From Bifidobacterium aerophilum (GTDB lineage: Bacteria; Actinomycetota; Actinomycetes; Actinomycetales; Bifidobacteriaceae), in contig NZ_WHZW01000016.1 in assembly GCF_010667685.1 (NCBI RefSeq), forward strand, positions 1 to 64,000: a stretch of 64,000 bases of DNA, read 5' to 3'. Shown piece by piece: positions 55,846-64,000 of the stretch; position 1 is the stretch's first letter; each line of letters begins with the position of its first letter. The position numbers and the translations under genes were made by a program. The notes beneath the pieces are model-generated. The model saw only the letters and a program-made list of their open reading frames with translations, was not told the DNA's origin and did no database searches.

Positions 55846-56760
55846 ATGACGCGCACGTTCACGCTCTCCCCCACCCTCGGCAAGCTCATGCTGCTCGCAT
55901 GCGCGATGCTGTGGGGCGGCAGCTACCCGACCGCGAAGGTCGCGATGAGCGTCGTCACGCCGCAATGGCTCATGGCCATCCGTCTGCTCGCCGCGTCCGC
56001 GATCATGCTGATCCTGTTCCGCAAGCAGATCGTGCCGTATCTCAACCGCCGCATCATCGTTCCCGGTCTGTTGGTCGGATTCACCTACTGGGGCACCATG
56101 GTCAGCCAGATGACCGGCCTGACCATGATCGAACCGGGCCGCAGCGCGTTCCTGACCGCCGCGTACTGCGTGATCGTGCCGTTCACGTCATGGCTGCTCT
56201 TGCACCAGCGGCCGACCGCGCGCAACCTGGTCGCGGCCGCGCTGTGCCTGACCGGCGTCGGGTTCGTGTCGCTCAGCTCCGGTCTCGGCGGCCTGTCGGT
56301 CGGCCTGGGCGATCTGCTCACGTTGCTGTGCGCGTTCGTGTTCTCGTTCAATCTGGTATGGCTCGGCAAGTTCGGCCAGACGATCCACCCGGTCGCGCTC
56401 ACGTTCAGCCAGTTCATGGTGGCCGGCGTGTGCTGCCTGGTCGGTGCGATCCTCACCGAACCGGCACCGACCGCCGCATGGCTGCAGCCGAACGTGCTGG
56501 CTTGCCTCGTCTATCTGTTCTTCGGCGCGACGATGTGCGCGCAGATCATGCAGAACATCGGACTCAAGGTGACGCCGCCTTCGCAGGCGTCGCTGATCAT
56601 GTGCCTGGAAACGGTGTTCAGCCTGCTGTTTTCGGTGCTGTTCTACGGAGAGCGGGTGCAGGCGGCGGCCGGCGTGGGATTCGCGCTGATCTTCTCGGCG
56701 ATCCTGTGCTCGCAGATCCACCTCAACGGCCGCATGCTCGAACGGCTCTCGCGGCGGTAA
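55846..56760 (+). CDS. DMT-family (EamA) transporter
   Basis: The 304-residue product starts at MTRTFTLSPT after AAAGGAG. It has ten helices in two EamA repeats (LWGGSYPTAKVAM start). Members export metabolites or drugs. It lies 166 bases after the flavin oxidoreductase and may be cotranscribed. The substrate is unknown. Confidence 0.9.
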   Translation: MTRTFTLSPTLGKLMLLACAMLWGGSYPTAKVAMSVVTPQWLMAIRLLAASAIMLILFRKQIVPYLNRRIIVPGLLVGFTYWGTMVSQMTGLTMIEPGRSAFLTAAYCVIVPFTSWLLLHQRPTARNLVAAALCLTGVGFVSLSSGLGGLSVGLGDLLTLLCAFVFSFNLVWLGKFGQTIHPVALTFSQFMVAGVCCLVGAILTEPAPTAAWLQPNVLACLVYLFFGATMCAQIMQNIGLKVTPPSQASLIMCLETVFSLLFSVLFYGERVQAAAGVGFALIFSAILCSQIHLNGRMLERLSRR

Positions 56761-56781
56761 CGGACCGTCTCATCGCACTGC

Positions 56782-56823
56782 GCGTAAACCAACGCAAAAC
56801 CGCCTGTAAGCGTTGGTTTGCGC
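56782..56823 (+). terminator. Terminator hairpin after the DMT transporter
   Basis: GCGTAAACCAACGC (56782-56795) pairs with GCGTTGGTTTGCGC (56810-56823), with one wobble. It shares its core with the hairpin after xylB. Confidence 0.6.
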
Positions 56824-56971
56824 ACGCTTCGCCGTGCCCCGGACGCATCACTCTGCTACGCCTAGCTCGAAATACTCCTGCGCGCCACACCCTGTCATTT
56901 CCCGTGGTTCATGATACGCCGCGCTCGAAATTCCTCAGCGAACCGCCCGTCCGCCCACTAGGATGGGGCGT

Positions 56972-58531
56972 ATGAGCGAATCAACATCTTCCGCCGCCGG
57001 CAGCGCCGAGTGGGTCAACCCGCTGCGCGATCCGCGCGACCTGCGTCTGCCGCGCATCGCCGGCCCGTGCAGCATCGTGATCTTCGGCGTGACCGGCGAC
57101 CTGTCACGCAAGAAACTGCTGCCCGCCATCTACGACCTCGCCAACCGCGGTCTGCTGCCGCCGAGCTTCGGCCTGACCGGCTTCGCCCGCCGCGACTGGA
57201 CCGAGGACCATTTCAAGGATTTCGTGCGCGAGAACGTGATCGCGCACTGCCGCACCCCGTTCAAGGAGTCCACGTGGACCCAGCTGGCGGCCGGCATCCG
57301 CTTCGTGCAGGGCACGTTCGACGATCCGAAGGCGTTCGAGCGCCTGTCGAACACGGTCGCCGAGCTCGACCGCGACCGCGGCACGCGCGGCAACCACGCG
57401 TTCTACATGTCGGTGCCGCCGCGCGCGTTCCCGATCGTGGCGCGCCAGCTGGCCGACTGCGGCCTGTCGCGCTCTTCCGAGGGCGCATGGCGTCGCGTGA
57501 TCATCGAGAAGCCGTTCGGCCATGACCTCGAAAGCGCGAAGGAGCTCGACCGCGTCGTCTCCGAGGTGTTCGACCCGTCGAGCGTGTTCCGCATCGACCA
57601 CTACCTCGGCAAGGAGACCGTGCAGAACATCCTCGCGCTGCGGTTCGCGAACGCGATGTACGAGCCGATCTGGAACGCGAACTACGTCGACCATGTGCAG
57701 ATCACGATGGCCGAGGACATCGGCGTCGCCGGTCGCGCCGGCTACTACGACGGCATCGGCGCGGCGCGCGACATCATCCAGAACCACCTGCTGCAGCTGC
57801 TTGCCCTGACGGCCATGGAGGAGCCGGTCTCGTTCGCCGCGTCCGATCTGATCGCCGAGAAGACGAAGATCCTCTCCGCGGTCCGTCTGCCGCGCGATCT
57901 GGCCGCACACACCGCCCGCGGACAGTACGCGGCCGGCTGGCAAGGCTCGCACGAGGTCGTCGGATACTTGGAGGAAAAGGGCATTGACCCGTCGTCCACG
58001 ACCGAAACGTACGCGGCGATCCGGCTCGATCTCGACACGCGTCGCTGGGCGGGCGTGCCGTTCTACCTGCGTACCGGCAAGCGTCTGGGCAAGCGCGTCA
58101 CCGAAATCGCGGTCGTGTTCAAGCGCGCGCCGCACCTGCCGTTCGAGTCGACGGCGACGCGCGAGCTCGGCAAGAACGCGATCGTGATCCGCGTGCAGCC
58201 GGACGAGGGCGTGACGATGCGGTTCGGCGCGAAGGTGCCGGGCGGCACGTCGATGGAAGTGCGCGACGTGTCGATGGACTTCAGTTACGGCCGTTCGTTC
58301 ACCGAGTCGTCGCCGGAAGCGTACGAACGGTTGATCCTGGACGTGCTGCTCGGCGATCCGCCGCTGTTCCCGACGACGAAGGAGGTCGACCTGAGCTGGG
58401 AGATCCTCGATCCGATCGAGGACTTCTGGTCGACGCTCGGCCAGCCGCAACCGTACCGTGCCGGCACGTGGGGACCGGAAGAGGCCGATGAGATGCTCGC
58501 CCGCGACGGACGCCATTGGAGGATGCCATGA
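56972..58531 (+). CDS. zwf: Glucose-6-phosphate dehydrogenase
   Basis: The 519-residue enzyme oxidises glucose-6-phosphate to 6-phosphogluconolactone with NADP+. GVTGDLSRKKLLPA is the cofactor loop, and RIDHYLGKE holds the active-site His and Lys. The ATG at 56972 is preferred; an ATG nine bases upstream is also possible. It overlaps opcA by four bases (ATGA). Confidence 0.96.
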   Translation: MSESTSSAAGSAEWVNPLRDPRDLRLPRIAGPCSIVIFGVTGDLSRKKLLPAIYDLANRGLLPPSFGLTGFARRDWTEDHFKDFVRENVIAHCRTPFKESTWTQLAAGIRFVQGTFDDPKAFERLSNTVAELDRDRGTRGNHAFYMSVPPRAFPIVARQLADCGLSRSSEGAWRRVIIEKPFGHDLESAKELDRVVSEVFDPSSVFRIDHYLGKETVQNILALRFANAMYEPIWNANYVDHVQITMAEDIGVAGRAGYYDGIGAARDIIQNHLLQLLALTAMEEPVSFAASDLIAEKTKILSAVRLPRDLAAHTARGQYAAGWQGSHEVVGYLEEKGIDPSSTTETYAAIRLDLDTRRWAGVPFYLRTGKRLGKRVTEIAVVFKRAPHLPFESTATRELGKNAIVIRVQPDEGVTMRFGAKVPGGTSMEVRDVSMDFSYGRSFTESSPEAYERLILDVLLGDPPLFPTTKEVDLSWEILDPIEDFWSTLGQPQPYRAGTWGPEEADEMLARDGRHWRMP

Positions 58532-59514
58532 TTATCGATATGCCGAACACGCGGACCCGTGAGATCTCGCGCAAGATCGACGAACTGCACGAGGAACGCG
58601 GAGAATCCGCGACCGGCCGCGTGCTCACGCTGCTCATTTCGACCAACGAGGATGAGCTGGAGCATGCGCTGGAGCTGGCGAATGCGGCGAGCCGCGAGCA
58701 TCCGTGCCGCGTGATCGCGATCAGCCCGAAGCGCGGGGCGGCCGCGGCGGGCGGACAGAAGGGTGCGGTGGCCGAGAACGACGCGGACGCGCAGGACGAA
58801 GAGTCGAACCTCGACGCGCAGGTACGTTTCGGCGCGGACGCCGGCGCGGGCGAGATCATCGTGCTGCATCCGCGCGGCGGACTCGTGCATCATCAGGACA
58901 CGCTGGTGATTCCGCTGCTCGTGCCGGACGCGCCCGTGGTGGCGTGGTGGCCGACCGAGGCGCCGGCGAACCCGTCGAAGGATCTGCTCGGCGCGATGGC
59001 CCGCACGCGCATCACCGATGCGATGCGCTCGTCGAACCCGTACCGCACGATCGCCGATCTGCGCCGCAACCGTTCGTCCAAGAACGTGGACCTGTCGTGG
59101 ACGCGACTGACCGTGTGGCGCGCGATGCTGGCGACGATGCTCGACCAGCCGCCGCACCTGCCGATCAGCACCGTGCGCGTGACCGGTCCGAAGGGCTTCC
59201 TTCCGATGGACATGCTGGCCGCGTGGCTGCGTCTGCGACTCAACGTGCCGGTGACGGTGGAGGATGTGCCGGGCGCGACCGCCGTGACCGGCGTATACCT
59301 GACCCGTTCCGACGGCGTGCTGAGCCTGGAACGCCCGGATGCGGATGGCGGCGTGGCCGTGATCAGCATGCCGGGTGCTTCGCCGCAGACGATCAGCGTG
59401 CCCGCACGCACGCTTGAGGAATGCCTGAGCGAGGAGCTGCGCCGACTCAACCCCGATGAGGTCTACGCCGAAGTCATCACCGAAGGCTGGGATCTCATCC
59501 ATCCCACCGACTGA
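58528..59514 (+). CDS. opcA: G6PDH assembly protein OpcA
   Basis: The 328-residue protein is the actinobacterial/cyanobacterial partner that activates Zwf. PVVAWWPTEAPANPSKD is a conserved block. The start ATG overlaps the zwf stop (ATGA), and GGAGG lies upstream within zwf. It sits between zwf and pgl, the usual order. Confidence 0.93.
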   Translation: MIIDMPNTRTREISRKIDELHEERGESATGRVLTLLISTNEDELEHALELANAASREHPCRVIAISPKRGAAAAGGQKGAVAENDADAQDEESNLDAQVRFGADAGAGEIIVLHPRGGLVHHQDTLVIPLLVPDAPVVAWWPTEAPANPSKDLLGAMARTRITDAMRSSNPYRTIADLRRNRSSKNVDLSWTRLTVWRAMLATMLDQPPHLPISTVRVTGPKGFLPMDMLAAWLRLRLNVPVTVEDVPGATAVTGVYLTRSDGVLSLERPDADGGVAVISMPGASPQTISVPARTLEECLSEELRRLNPDEVYAEVITEGWDLIHPTD

Positions 59515-59556
59515 CACGGAATCGACCGTAGGCCGATTCCTTACCCAAGGAACGAC

Positions 59557-60348
59557 ATGACCACACGAAAAACCATCATCTATCGCGATCCGGTCGTGCT
59601 CGCGCAGGCCGTGGCCGCACGTACGCTGCTCACGATCGGCGATCTGCTGGCCGAACCGGGCCGCACGCGCGTCGACATCGCCGTGACCGGCGGCACCGAC
59701 GGCAACCGCGTCTTCCACGAACTGCTGGCCAGCCCGCTCACCGAAGCGGTCGACTGGTCGCGCGTGCACCTCTGGTGGGGTGACGAACGGTTCGTCGCCG
59801 CCTACAGCGACGACCGCAACGTCAAGCAGGCCCGTGGCGAGTTCCTCGACGAGATGACGGCGCGCGGACTGCTGCCGGAGGCGAACATCCACGCGATGCC
59901 GGCCGACACGCGCTCGGCTGAGGAGATCGCGGCCGCTTCGCCTGAGGAAACCGACGCCGTGCTTGCGGCAGCCGCGGCCGAATATCAGGCCGAACTGATC
60001 GCGGAACTCGGGGCCGAACCGGCGCTGGACATCGCGATGTTCGGCATGGGTCCGGACGCGCATTTCGCGTCGCTGTTCCCCGGACTGCCGCAGGTGCTCA
60101 TAGACGATCCGCACGTGCTGGTCGCCGGCGTGCGCGACTCCCCCAAGCCGCCGCCGCTGCGCCTGACGCTCACCGTGCCGATGATCGCCCGGTCGCGTCA
60201 CACGTGGGTGTTCACGTCCGAGGAACGCAAGGCCCCGGCCGTGGCTGCGGCATTCGCCCAGCCGCGCAACCCGCAGGCCCCCAGCTCCTTCGCCGACGGT
60301 CAGGAACTCCTCTGGCTCATCGACAAGGGTGCGGCGAGCAAGCTGTAA
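59557..60348 (+). CDS. pgl: 6-phosphogluconolactonase
   Basis: The 263-residue enzyme hydrolyses 6-phosphogluconolactone. It has the family motifs HLWWGDERFV and MFGMGPDAHFASLFPG. It starts after AAGGAA, 42 bases from opcA, and is the third gene of the operon. A long hairpin follows. Confidence 0.94.
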   Translation: MTTRKTIIYRDPVVLAQAVAARTLLTIGDLLAEPGRTRVDIAVTGGTDGNRVFHELLASPLTEAVDWSRVHLWWGDERFVAAYSDDRNVKQARGEFLDEMTARGLLPEANIHAMPADTRSAEEIAAASPEETDAVLAAAAAEYQAELIAELGAEPALDIAMFGMGPDAHFASLFPGLPQVLIDDPHVLVAGVRDSPKPPPLRLTLTVPMIARSRHTWVFTSEERKAPAVAAAFAQPRNPQAPSSFADGQELLWLIDKGAASKL

Positions 60349-60364
60349 GTCCCCGGATACGACA

Positions 60365-60418
60365 AAGTGGCGGTTTTCTCTTGCTGAGCACATGCTCGGC
60401 AAGAGAAAACCGCCACTT
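60365..60418. terminator. Bidirectional terminator between pgl and gnd
   Basis: A 20-base-pair perfect stem (60365-60384 with 60399-60418, starting AAGTGGCGG) extends inward through GAGCA-CA-TGCTC with one wobble. It lies 17 bases after the pgl stop. Confidence 0.75.
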
Positions 60419-60442
60419 GCGTTATTTGCAGATCAGAAGCGA

Positions 60443-60603
60443 TCAGGCTTCGATCTCCTCGCGATCCTTAGTGGCCTTCGGCCCTGCACAATTACGGACT
60501 CGCCTACGGCGAGGCTCAATACTGCCTTCGCTCGCCTATCGGCTCGCTCAGGCCGAGCCTAAGCACAGTCCACTGGACTGTGCTTGTCGCGACCCGATCT
60601 CCG
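60443..60603. repeat. Copy of the gnd 3' end plus a palindrome-rich stretch
   Basis: 60443-60467 matches 60604-60628 (the gnd end) in 20 of 25 bases, and both encode REEIEA-stop on the minus strand. Between them lie several small palindromes: CTCGCC-TAC-GGCGAG, GGCCTTCGGCC and AAGCACAGTCC-ACT-GGACTGTGCTT. The stretch may be an insertion that gave gnd a new end. Confidence 0.55.
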
Positions 60604-62052
60604 CTACGCTTCGATCTCTTCGCGACCCGGCTCGGCCCAGAGAGTGTGATAGGCACCCGGCATGTCGACGCGCTGGTAGGTGTGGGCGCCGAAGTAGTCG
60701 CGCTGGCCCTGGATCAGGGCGGCGGGCAGACGCTTCGAACGCAGGCCGTCGAAGTACTCGAGCGAGGAGGCGAACACCGGGACCGGCACGCCGAAGGAGA
60801 TCGCACGGGTCACGACGCGACGCCACGAGGTCTGCGCGGTCTCGATCGCGTCCTTGAAGTACGGCGCGAACAGCAGGGAGACATTGGCCTCGCCGGACTC
60901 GAACGCGTCGGAGATGCGGTTGAGGAACTTCGCGCGAATGATGCAGCCGCCGCGCCAGATGCGCGCCACCGCTGCCAGATCGATCTTCCAGTCGTACACC
61001 TTCGCGGCCTCGGTGATCTCGTTGAAGCCCTGCGCGTACGCGACGATCTTGGACGCGTACAGCGCCTCGCGGATGTCGTTGATGAACGCGGCCTTCTCGG
61101 CGGAATCCATCGGCACCACGCCTTCCGGCCCCTCGAACGCCTGCTTCTGGGCCTCGGCGCGCAACTCGGTCTGGCCGGACAAGCCACGGGCGAACACGGC
61201 CTCGGCGATGCCGGTCACCGGCACGGCCAGGTCAAGCGCGGACTGCACGGTCCACGTGCCGGTGCCCTTCATGCCGGCGTGGTCGACGATCACGTCGACG
61301 AGCGGCTTGCCGGTCTTCTTGTCGACCTGGTGCAGCACGTCCGCGGTGATCTCGATCAGGTACGAGTTCAGCTCGGTCTTGTTCCACTCCTCGAACACGT
61401 CGCCGATCTCGGCCGGGGTCATGCCCAGCGCGCGGCGCATCAGATCATAGCTTTCGGAGATGAGCTGCATGTCAGAGTACTCGATGCCGTTGTGCACCAT
61501 CTTGACGAAGTGGCCGGCGCCGTTCTCGCCGATGTGCGTGACACACGGCTCGCCCTCGGCCTTGGCCGCGATCGACTCGAAGATCGGCTTCAAGGTCTGC
61601 CAGGACTCCTCGGAGCCACCGGGCATCATGGACGGTCCGAGCAGCGCGCCTTCCTCGCCGCCGGAGACGCCGCAGCCGACGAAGTGCATGCCGCGGGCGG
61701 AGATGGCCTTCTCGCGGCGGATCGTGTCCGGGAAGTGGGCGTTGCCCGCGTCCACGATGATGTCGCCCGGCTCCATGAGATCGGCCAGCTGGTTGATCAT
61801 GTCGTCGGTCGGCTCGCCGGCCTTGACCATGATGATCGCGGTGCGCGGCTTCTTCAGCGAGTCCACGAACTCGGCCATCGTCTTGGCCGGGAAGAACTGG
61901 CCCTCGTCACCGTGCTCGGCGATGAGCTTCTCGGTGCGCGAGTAGTGGCGGTTGAACACGGCCACCTTGTTGCCGTGACGCGCGAGATTGCGGGCGAGGC
62001 TGGCGCCCATCGCAGCAAGACCGACAACGCCGACGTTTGCTTCAGCGGACAT
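60604..62052 (-). CDS. gnd: 6-phosphogluconate dehydrogenase
   Basis: The 482-residue enzyme oxidises and decarboxylates 6-phosphogluconate to ribulose-5-phosphate. The cofactor loop is VGVVGLAAMGASLARNLA, and GCGVSGGEEGALLGPSMMPG is the substrate motif. The start MSAEANVG follows AAAGGA; the longer frame is unlikely. It faces pgl, and the permease gene lies downstream on the other side with a 218-base gap. Confidence 0.96.
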   Translation of the reverse strand: MSAEANVGVVGLAAMGASLARNLARHGNKVAVFNRHYSRTEKLIAEHGDEGQFFPAKTMAEFVDSLKKPRTAIIMVKAGEPTDDMINQLADLMEPGDIIVDAGNAHFPDTIRREKAISARGMHFVGCGVSGGEEGALLGPSMMPGGSEESWQTLKPIFESIAAKAEGEPCVTHIGENGAGHFVKMVHNGIEYSDMQLISESYDLMRRALGMTPAEIGDVFEEWNKTELNSYLIEITADVLHQVDKKTGKPLVDVIVDHAGMKGTGTWTVQSALDLAVPVTGIAEAVFARGLSGQTELRAEAQKQAFEGPEGVVPMDSAEKAAFINDIREALYASKIVAYAQGFNEITEAAKVYDWKIDLAAVARIWRGGCIIRAKFLNRISDAFESGEANVSLLFAPYFKDAIETAQTSWRRVVTRAISFGVPVPVFASSLEYFDGLRSKRLPAALIQGQRDYFGAHTYQRVDMPGAYHTLWAEPGREEIEA

Positions 62053-62270
62053 TGTTATCCTTTCGAATATTTGGCATACATATTCCATAGATCAGTCTAT
62101 AACCCGGCCGCACCAATCGGCCATGCCCACGGCAAAAACCGGCAACGGCCGCATGCGACCGAAGACTGCCGTCTCCGCCGCATGCGACCGGCCGATCCGA
62201 TTGATCCGACCGATGCGACCGGCCGATCCAGGCGGCACGACCGAACCGACCAAGCCGATACGGCGGCCGT

Positions 62271-63605
62271 TCAGACGAACAGCGACAGGCCGAGCACGGA
62301 GACCAGGCCCATCACCGACATAACCGTCGTCGCGGTCGTCCACGACATGAACGTCTCCTTCAGCGACAGTCCGAAGTACTCCTTGATCATCCAGAATCCG
62401 GCATCGTTGACATGGTCGGCGATCACCGATCCGGCCCCGACCGCCAGCACCATGAGCGCGGGGTTCACGGTGGTCATCGTCATGAGCGGCGCAACCAGCC
62501 CGGCCGCGGTCAGCGAGGCGACGGTGGCCGAACCGAGGCAGACGCGCAGCACGGCGGCGACGAGCCATGCGGCGATCAGCGGCGGCATGTTGATGTTCTG
62601 GAACAGCGTGGAGACATAATCGGAGATGCCGCCATCGACCAGCACCTGCTTGAATGCGCCGCCACCACCGATGATGAGCAGCATCATGGCGATCTGCTTG
62701 ACCGACTCGGTCATCGACTGCGCGATTTCAGGCATCTTCTTGCCACGAGCGAAGCCCATGCTCCACACGGCGAACAACATCGACAGCAGCATGGCGGTAT
62801 CCGGCGCACCGATCGCCTGGATCACCTCGTTGACGAGGGCGTCCTTCGGCAGCGTGAACGAGCAGACGGTGGCGACGGCGATGAGCAGCACCGGCATCAT
62901 GGAGGTGAGCACGGAGATGCCGAACCCCGGGGTTTCATCCTCGGAGAACTCCTTGAACTCGCCAAGCACGGCGATGTCGAAGTTCTTGCGGTACAGGCCC
63001 GGCTTGATGCGGTGCAGCAGCATGTTGAACAGTGGACCGGCAACGATCACGGTCGGGATGGACACGATGATGCCGAACAGCAGCACATGGCCCATGTTCG
63101 CGCCGAGCGTTTCGGTGATGGCGGTCGGAGCGGGGTGCGGCGGCAGGAACGCATGCGCCACGTTGAGCGTGATCGCCATCGGGATGCCGAGGAACATGAG
63201 CGGCATGTCGAGCTCACGCGCAATGACGAAGATGATCGGCAGCAGCACGACCAGACCGACCTCGAAGAACAGCGCGATGCCGACGATGAACGACGCGACG
63301 ACCACCGCGATCTGGATGTGTTTGCGACCAAAGCGGTTGATCAGCGTCATGGCGATGCGGTGCCCGCCGCCCGAATCCGAGACGAGCTTGCCGAGCATCG
63401 ATCCGAAACCGAAGATAATGGCGAGGTGGCCAAGCTGGCCGCCGATGCCGGTCTCAATGGTGGAGGGGATCTTGTCGACCGGGATCTGCAGTACCAGCGC
63501 GGTGAGGAACGCGGTGATGATCAGCGAGACGAACGTGTTGAGCTTGACCTTGACGATCAGGAAAATAAGCACTGCGACGGCGCAGGCCACGATGAGCAAT
63601 GGCAT
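62271..63605 (-). CDS. Gluconate permease, GntP family
   Basis: The 444-residue protein has about twelve membrane helices and the GntP signature FLPPHPAPTAITETLGANMG. It imports gluconate with protons. The start follows AAGGAAG. It lies between gnd and a gluconate-dehydrogenase-like SDR, both supporting gluconate use. Other sugar acids could also be carried. Confidence 0.9.
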   Translation of the reverse strand: MPLLIVACAVAVLIFLIVKVKLNTFVSLIITAFLTALVLQIPVDKIPSTIETGIGGQLGHLAIIFGFGSMLGKLVSDSGGGHRIAMTLINRFGRKHIQIAVVVASFIVGIALFFEVGLVVLLPIIFVIARELDMPLMFLGIPMAITLNVAHAFLPPHPAPTAITETLGANMGHVLLFGIIVSIPTVIVAGPLFNMLLHRIKPGLYRKNFDIAVLGEFKEFSEDETPGFGISVLTSMMPVLLIAVATVCSFTLPKDALVNEVIQAIGAPDTAMLLSMLFAVWSMGFARGKKMPEIAQSMTESVKQIAMMLLIIGGGGAFKQVLVDGGISDYVSTLFQNINMPPLIAAWLVAAVLRVCLGSATVASLTAAGLVAPLMTMTTVNPALMVLAVGAGSVIADHVNDAGFWMIKEYFGLSLKETFMSWTTATTVMSVMGLVSVLGLSLFV

Positions 63606-63641
63606 GGGACTTCCTTATCCGTTGACGTTTCGCTCGCAAGA

Positions 63642-64000
63642 TTAACGCAGCAGGTAGCCGCCGTCGACCGGCAGCATGACGCCATTGATGTAGTTGGACG
63701 CATCGGAGCACAGGAACACCATCGCGCCCATCAGCTCGCGCGGTTCGGCCCAGTGACCGGCCGGAATGTGTTCGCGGATCTCGACGCTGCGGACCGGGTC
63801 ATCCTGCAAGGCCTTGGTCATCGGCGTGTTGATGTAGCCGGGGGCGAGGCCGTTGACCTGGATGTTGTACGGAGCGAGCGCGTCGGCGTAGGCGCGGGTC
63901 AGGCCCATCACGGCGTGCTTGCTGGCGGCGTACGGGTAGATGAACTTGCCGGCTCGGTAGGACTGCATGGATCCGATGTTCACGATCTTGCCGCGGTTCT
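63642..64000 (-). CDS. SDR oxidoreductase, gluconate 5-dehydrogenase-like (partial)
   Basis: The C-terminal 118 or so residues are present; the start lies beyond the window edge. The catalytic Ser (NIGSM), Tyr and Lys (YAASKHA) are present, with NGLAPGYINTPMTKAL and the end GVMLPVDGGYLLR. It matches gluconate 5-dehydrogenase (IdnO/Gno) types, which link 5-ketogluconate and gluconate. It precedes the GntP gene by 36 bases and is likely cotranscribed. Confidence 0.88.
   Translation of the reverse strand, partial: NRGKIVNIGSMQSYRAGKFIYPYAASKHAVMGLTRAYADALAPYNIQVNGLAPGYINTPMTKALQDDPVRSVEIREHIPAGHWAEPRELMGAMVFLCSDASNYINGVMLPVDGGYLLR

Noticed and set aside
62160..62240. Repeated GCGACCGGCCGATCC units between gnd and gntP
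   Set aside because: Only two copies occur in a low-complexity GC-rich gap, which does not support a functional repeat.

Overview
The window looks like a chromosomal segment of a Bifidobacterium (high-GC actinobacterium). The core genes are GC-rich with strong AAGGAG-type ribosome binding sites. Xylose isomerase, ROK-type XylR, OpcA, PrfA/PrmC, bL31 and a secreted GH53 galactanase with FIVAR, InlB-like and ricin-type repeats all fit that group. The species cannot be fixed from the sequence alone.

Layout. 1-14 kb is a cell-surface region: a GT-C membrane glycosyltransferase that looks cut short, a polyprenyl-phosphate GT2 broken by a ten-base G tract, a 1091-residue secreted protein (two ricin-type lectin domains, nine LGFP units, C39-like peptidase domain), a membrane-anchored protein of unknown function, a very large secreted protein with two GH53 modules, and a second polyprenyl-phosphate GT2. 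14.4-24.4 kb is an accessory region: small HTH proteins, an isolated type I-C-like CRISPR repeat, a SWIM zinc-finger relic, a Fic protein, a HipBA toxin-antitoxin pair with two matched operators, a broken DUF234-type ATPase, an AT-rich OLD-like ATPase/TOPRIM gene and an IS3-family element inserted into an older IS3-type transposase. 24.4-37.9 kb is an exopolysaccharide locus transcribed leftward: priming sugar transferase, DUF4012 protein, chain-length/tyrosine-kinase protein, UDP-glucose dehydrogenase, Alg14-like protein, Alg13-like/GT4 fusion, alpha/beta hydrolase, GT4, Wzy-like polymerase and Wzx-like flippase. 38-47 kb is mostly housekeeping: MFS exporter, MntH, secreted HNH nuclease, aldo/keto reductase, maltose-type acetyltransferase, prmC, prfA, rpmE and tRNA-Met(CAT). 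46.9-53 kb holds the xylose genes xylB, xylA and xylR with a shared operator-like motif. 53.5-56.8 kb holds an OYE-type flavin oxidoreductase and a DMT transporter. 57-64 kb holds the oxidative pentose-phosphate genes zwf-opcA-pgl, the convergent gnd, a GntP permease and the start of a gluconate-dehydrogenase-like SDR.

How the parts work together. The polysaccharide locus is a complete Wzx/Wzy-type pathway. UDP-glucose dehydrogenase lies next to an Alg14/Alg13 (PssD/PssE-like) pair, so a glucuronic acid residue is likely. The xylose genes feed xylulose-5-phosphate into the pentose/bifid-shunt pool. The zwf-opcA-pgl and gnd-gntP-SDR genes supply 6-phosphogluconate metabolism and probably gluconate uptake. 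The accessory region has the mix of TA, Fic, OLD and IS genes seen in defence islands.

Most notable observations: the G10 tract in the GT2 gene, the first GH53 module lacking the usual nucleophile, the two GTTA-N8-TAAC sites before hipB, the isolated CRISPR repeat, the OLD-like gene, the Alg13-GT4 fusion, the symmetric 42-nt-spaced repeat set between the MFS and mntH genes, the duplicated 3' end of gnd, and a predicted 28-residue membrane peptide near xylA.
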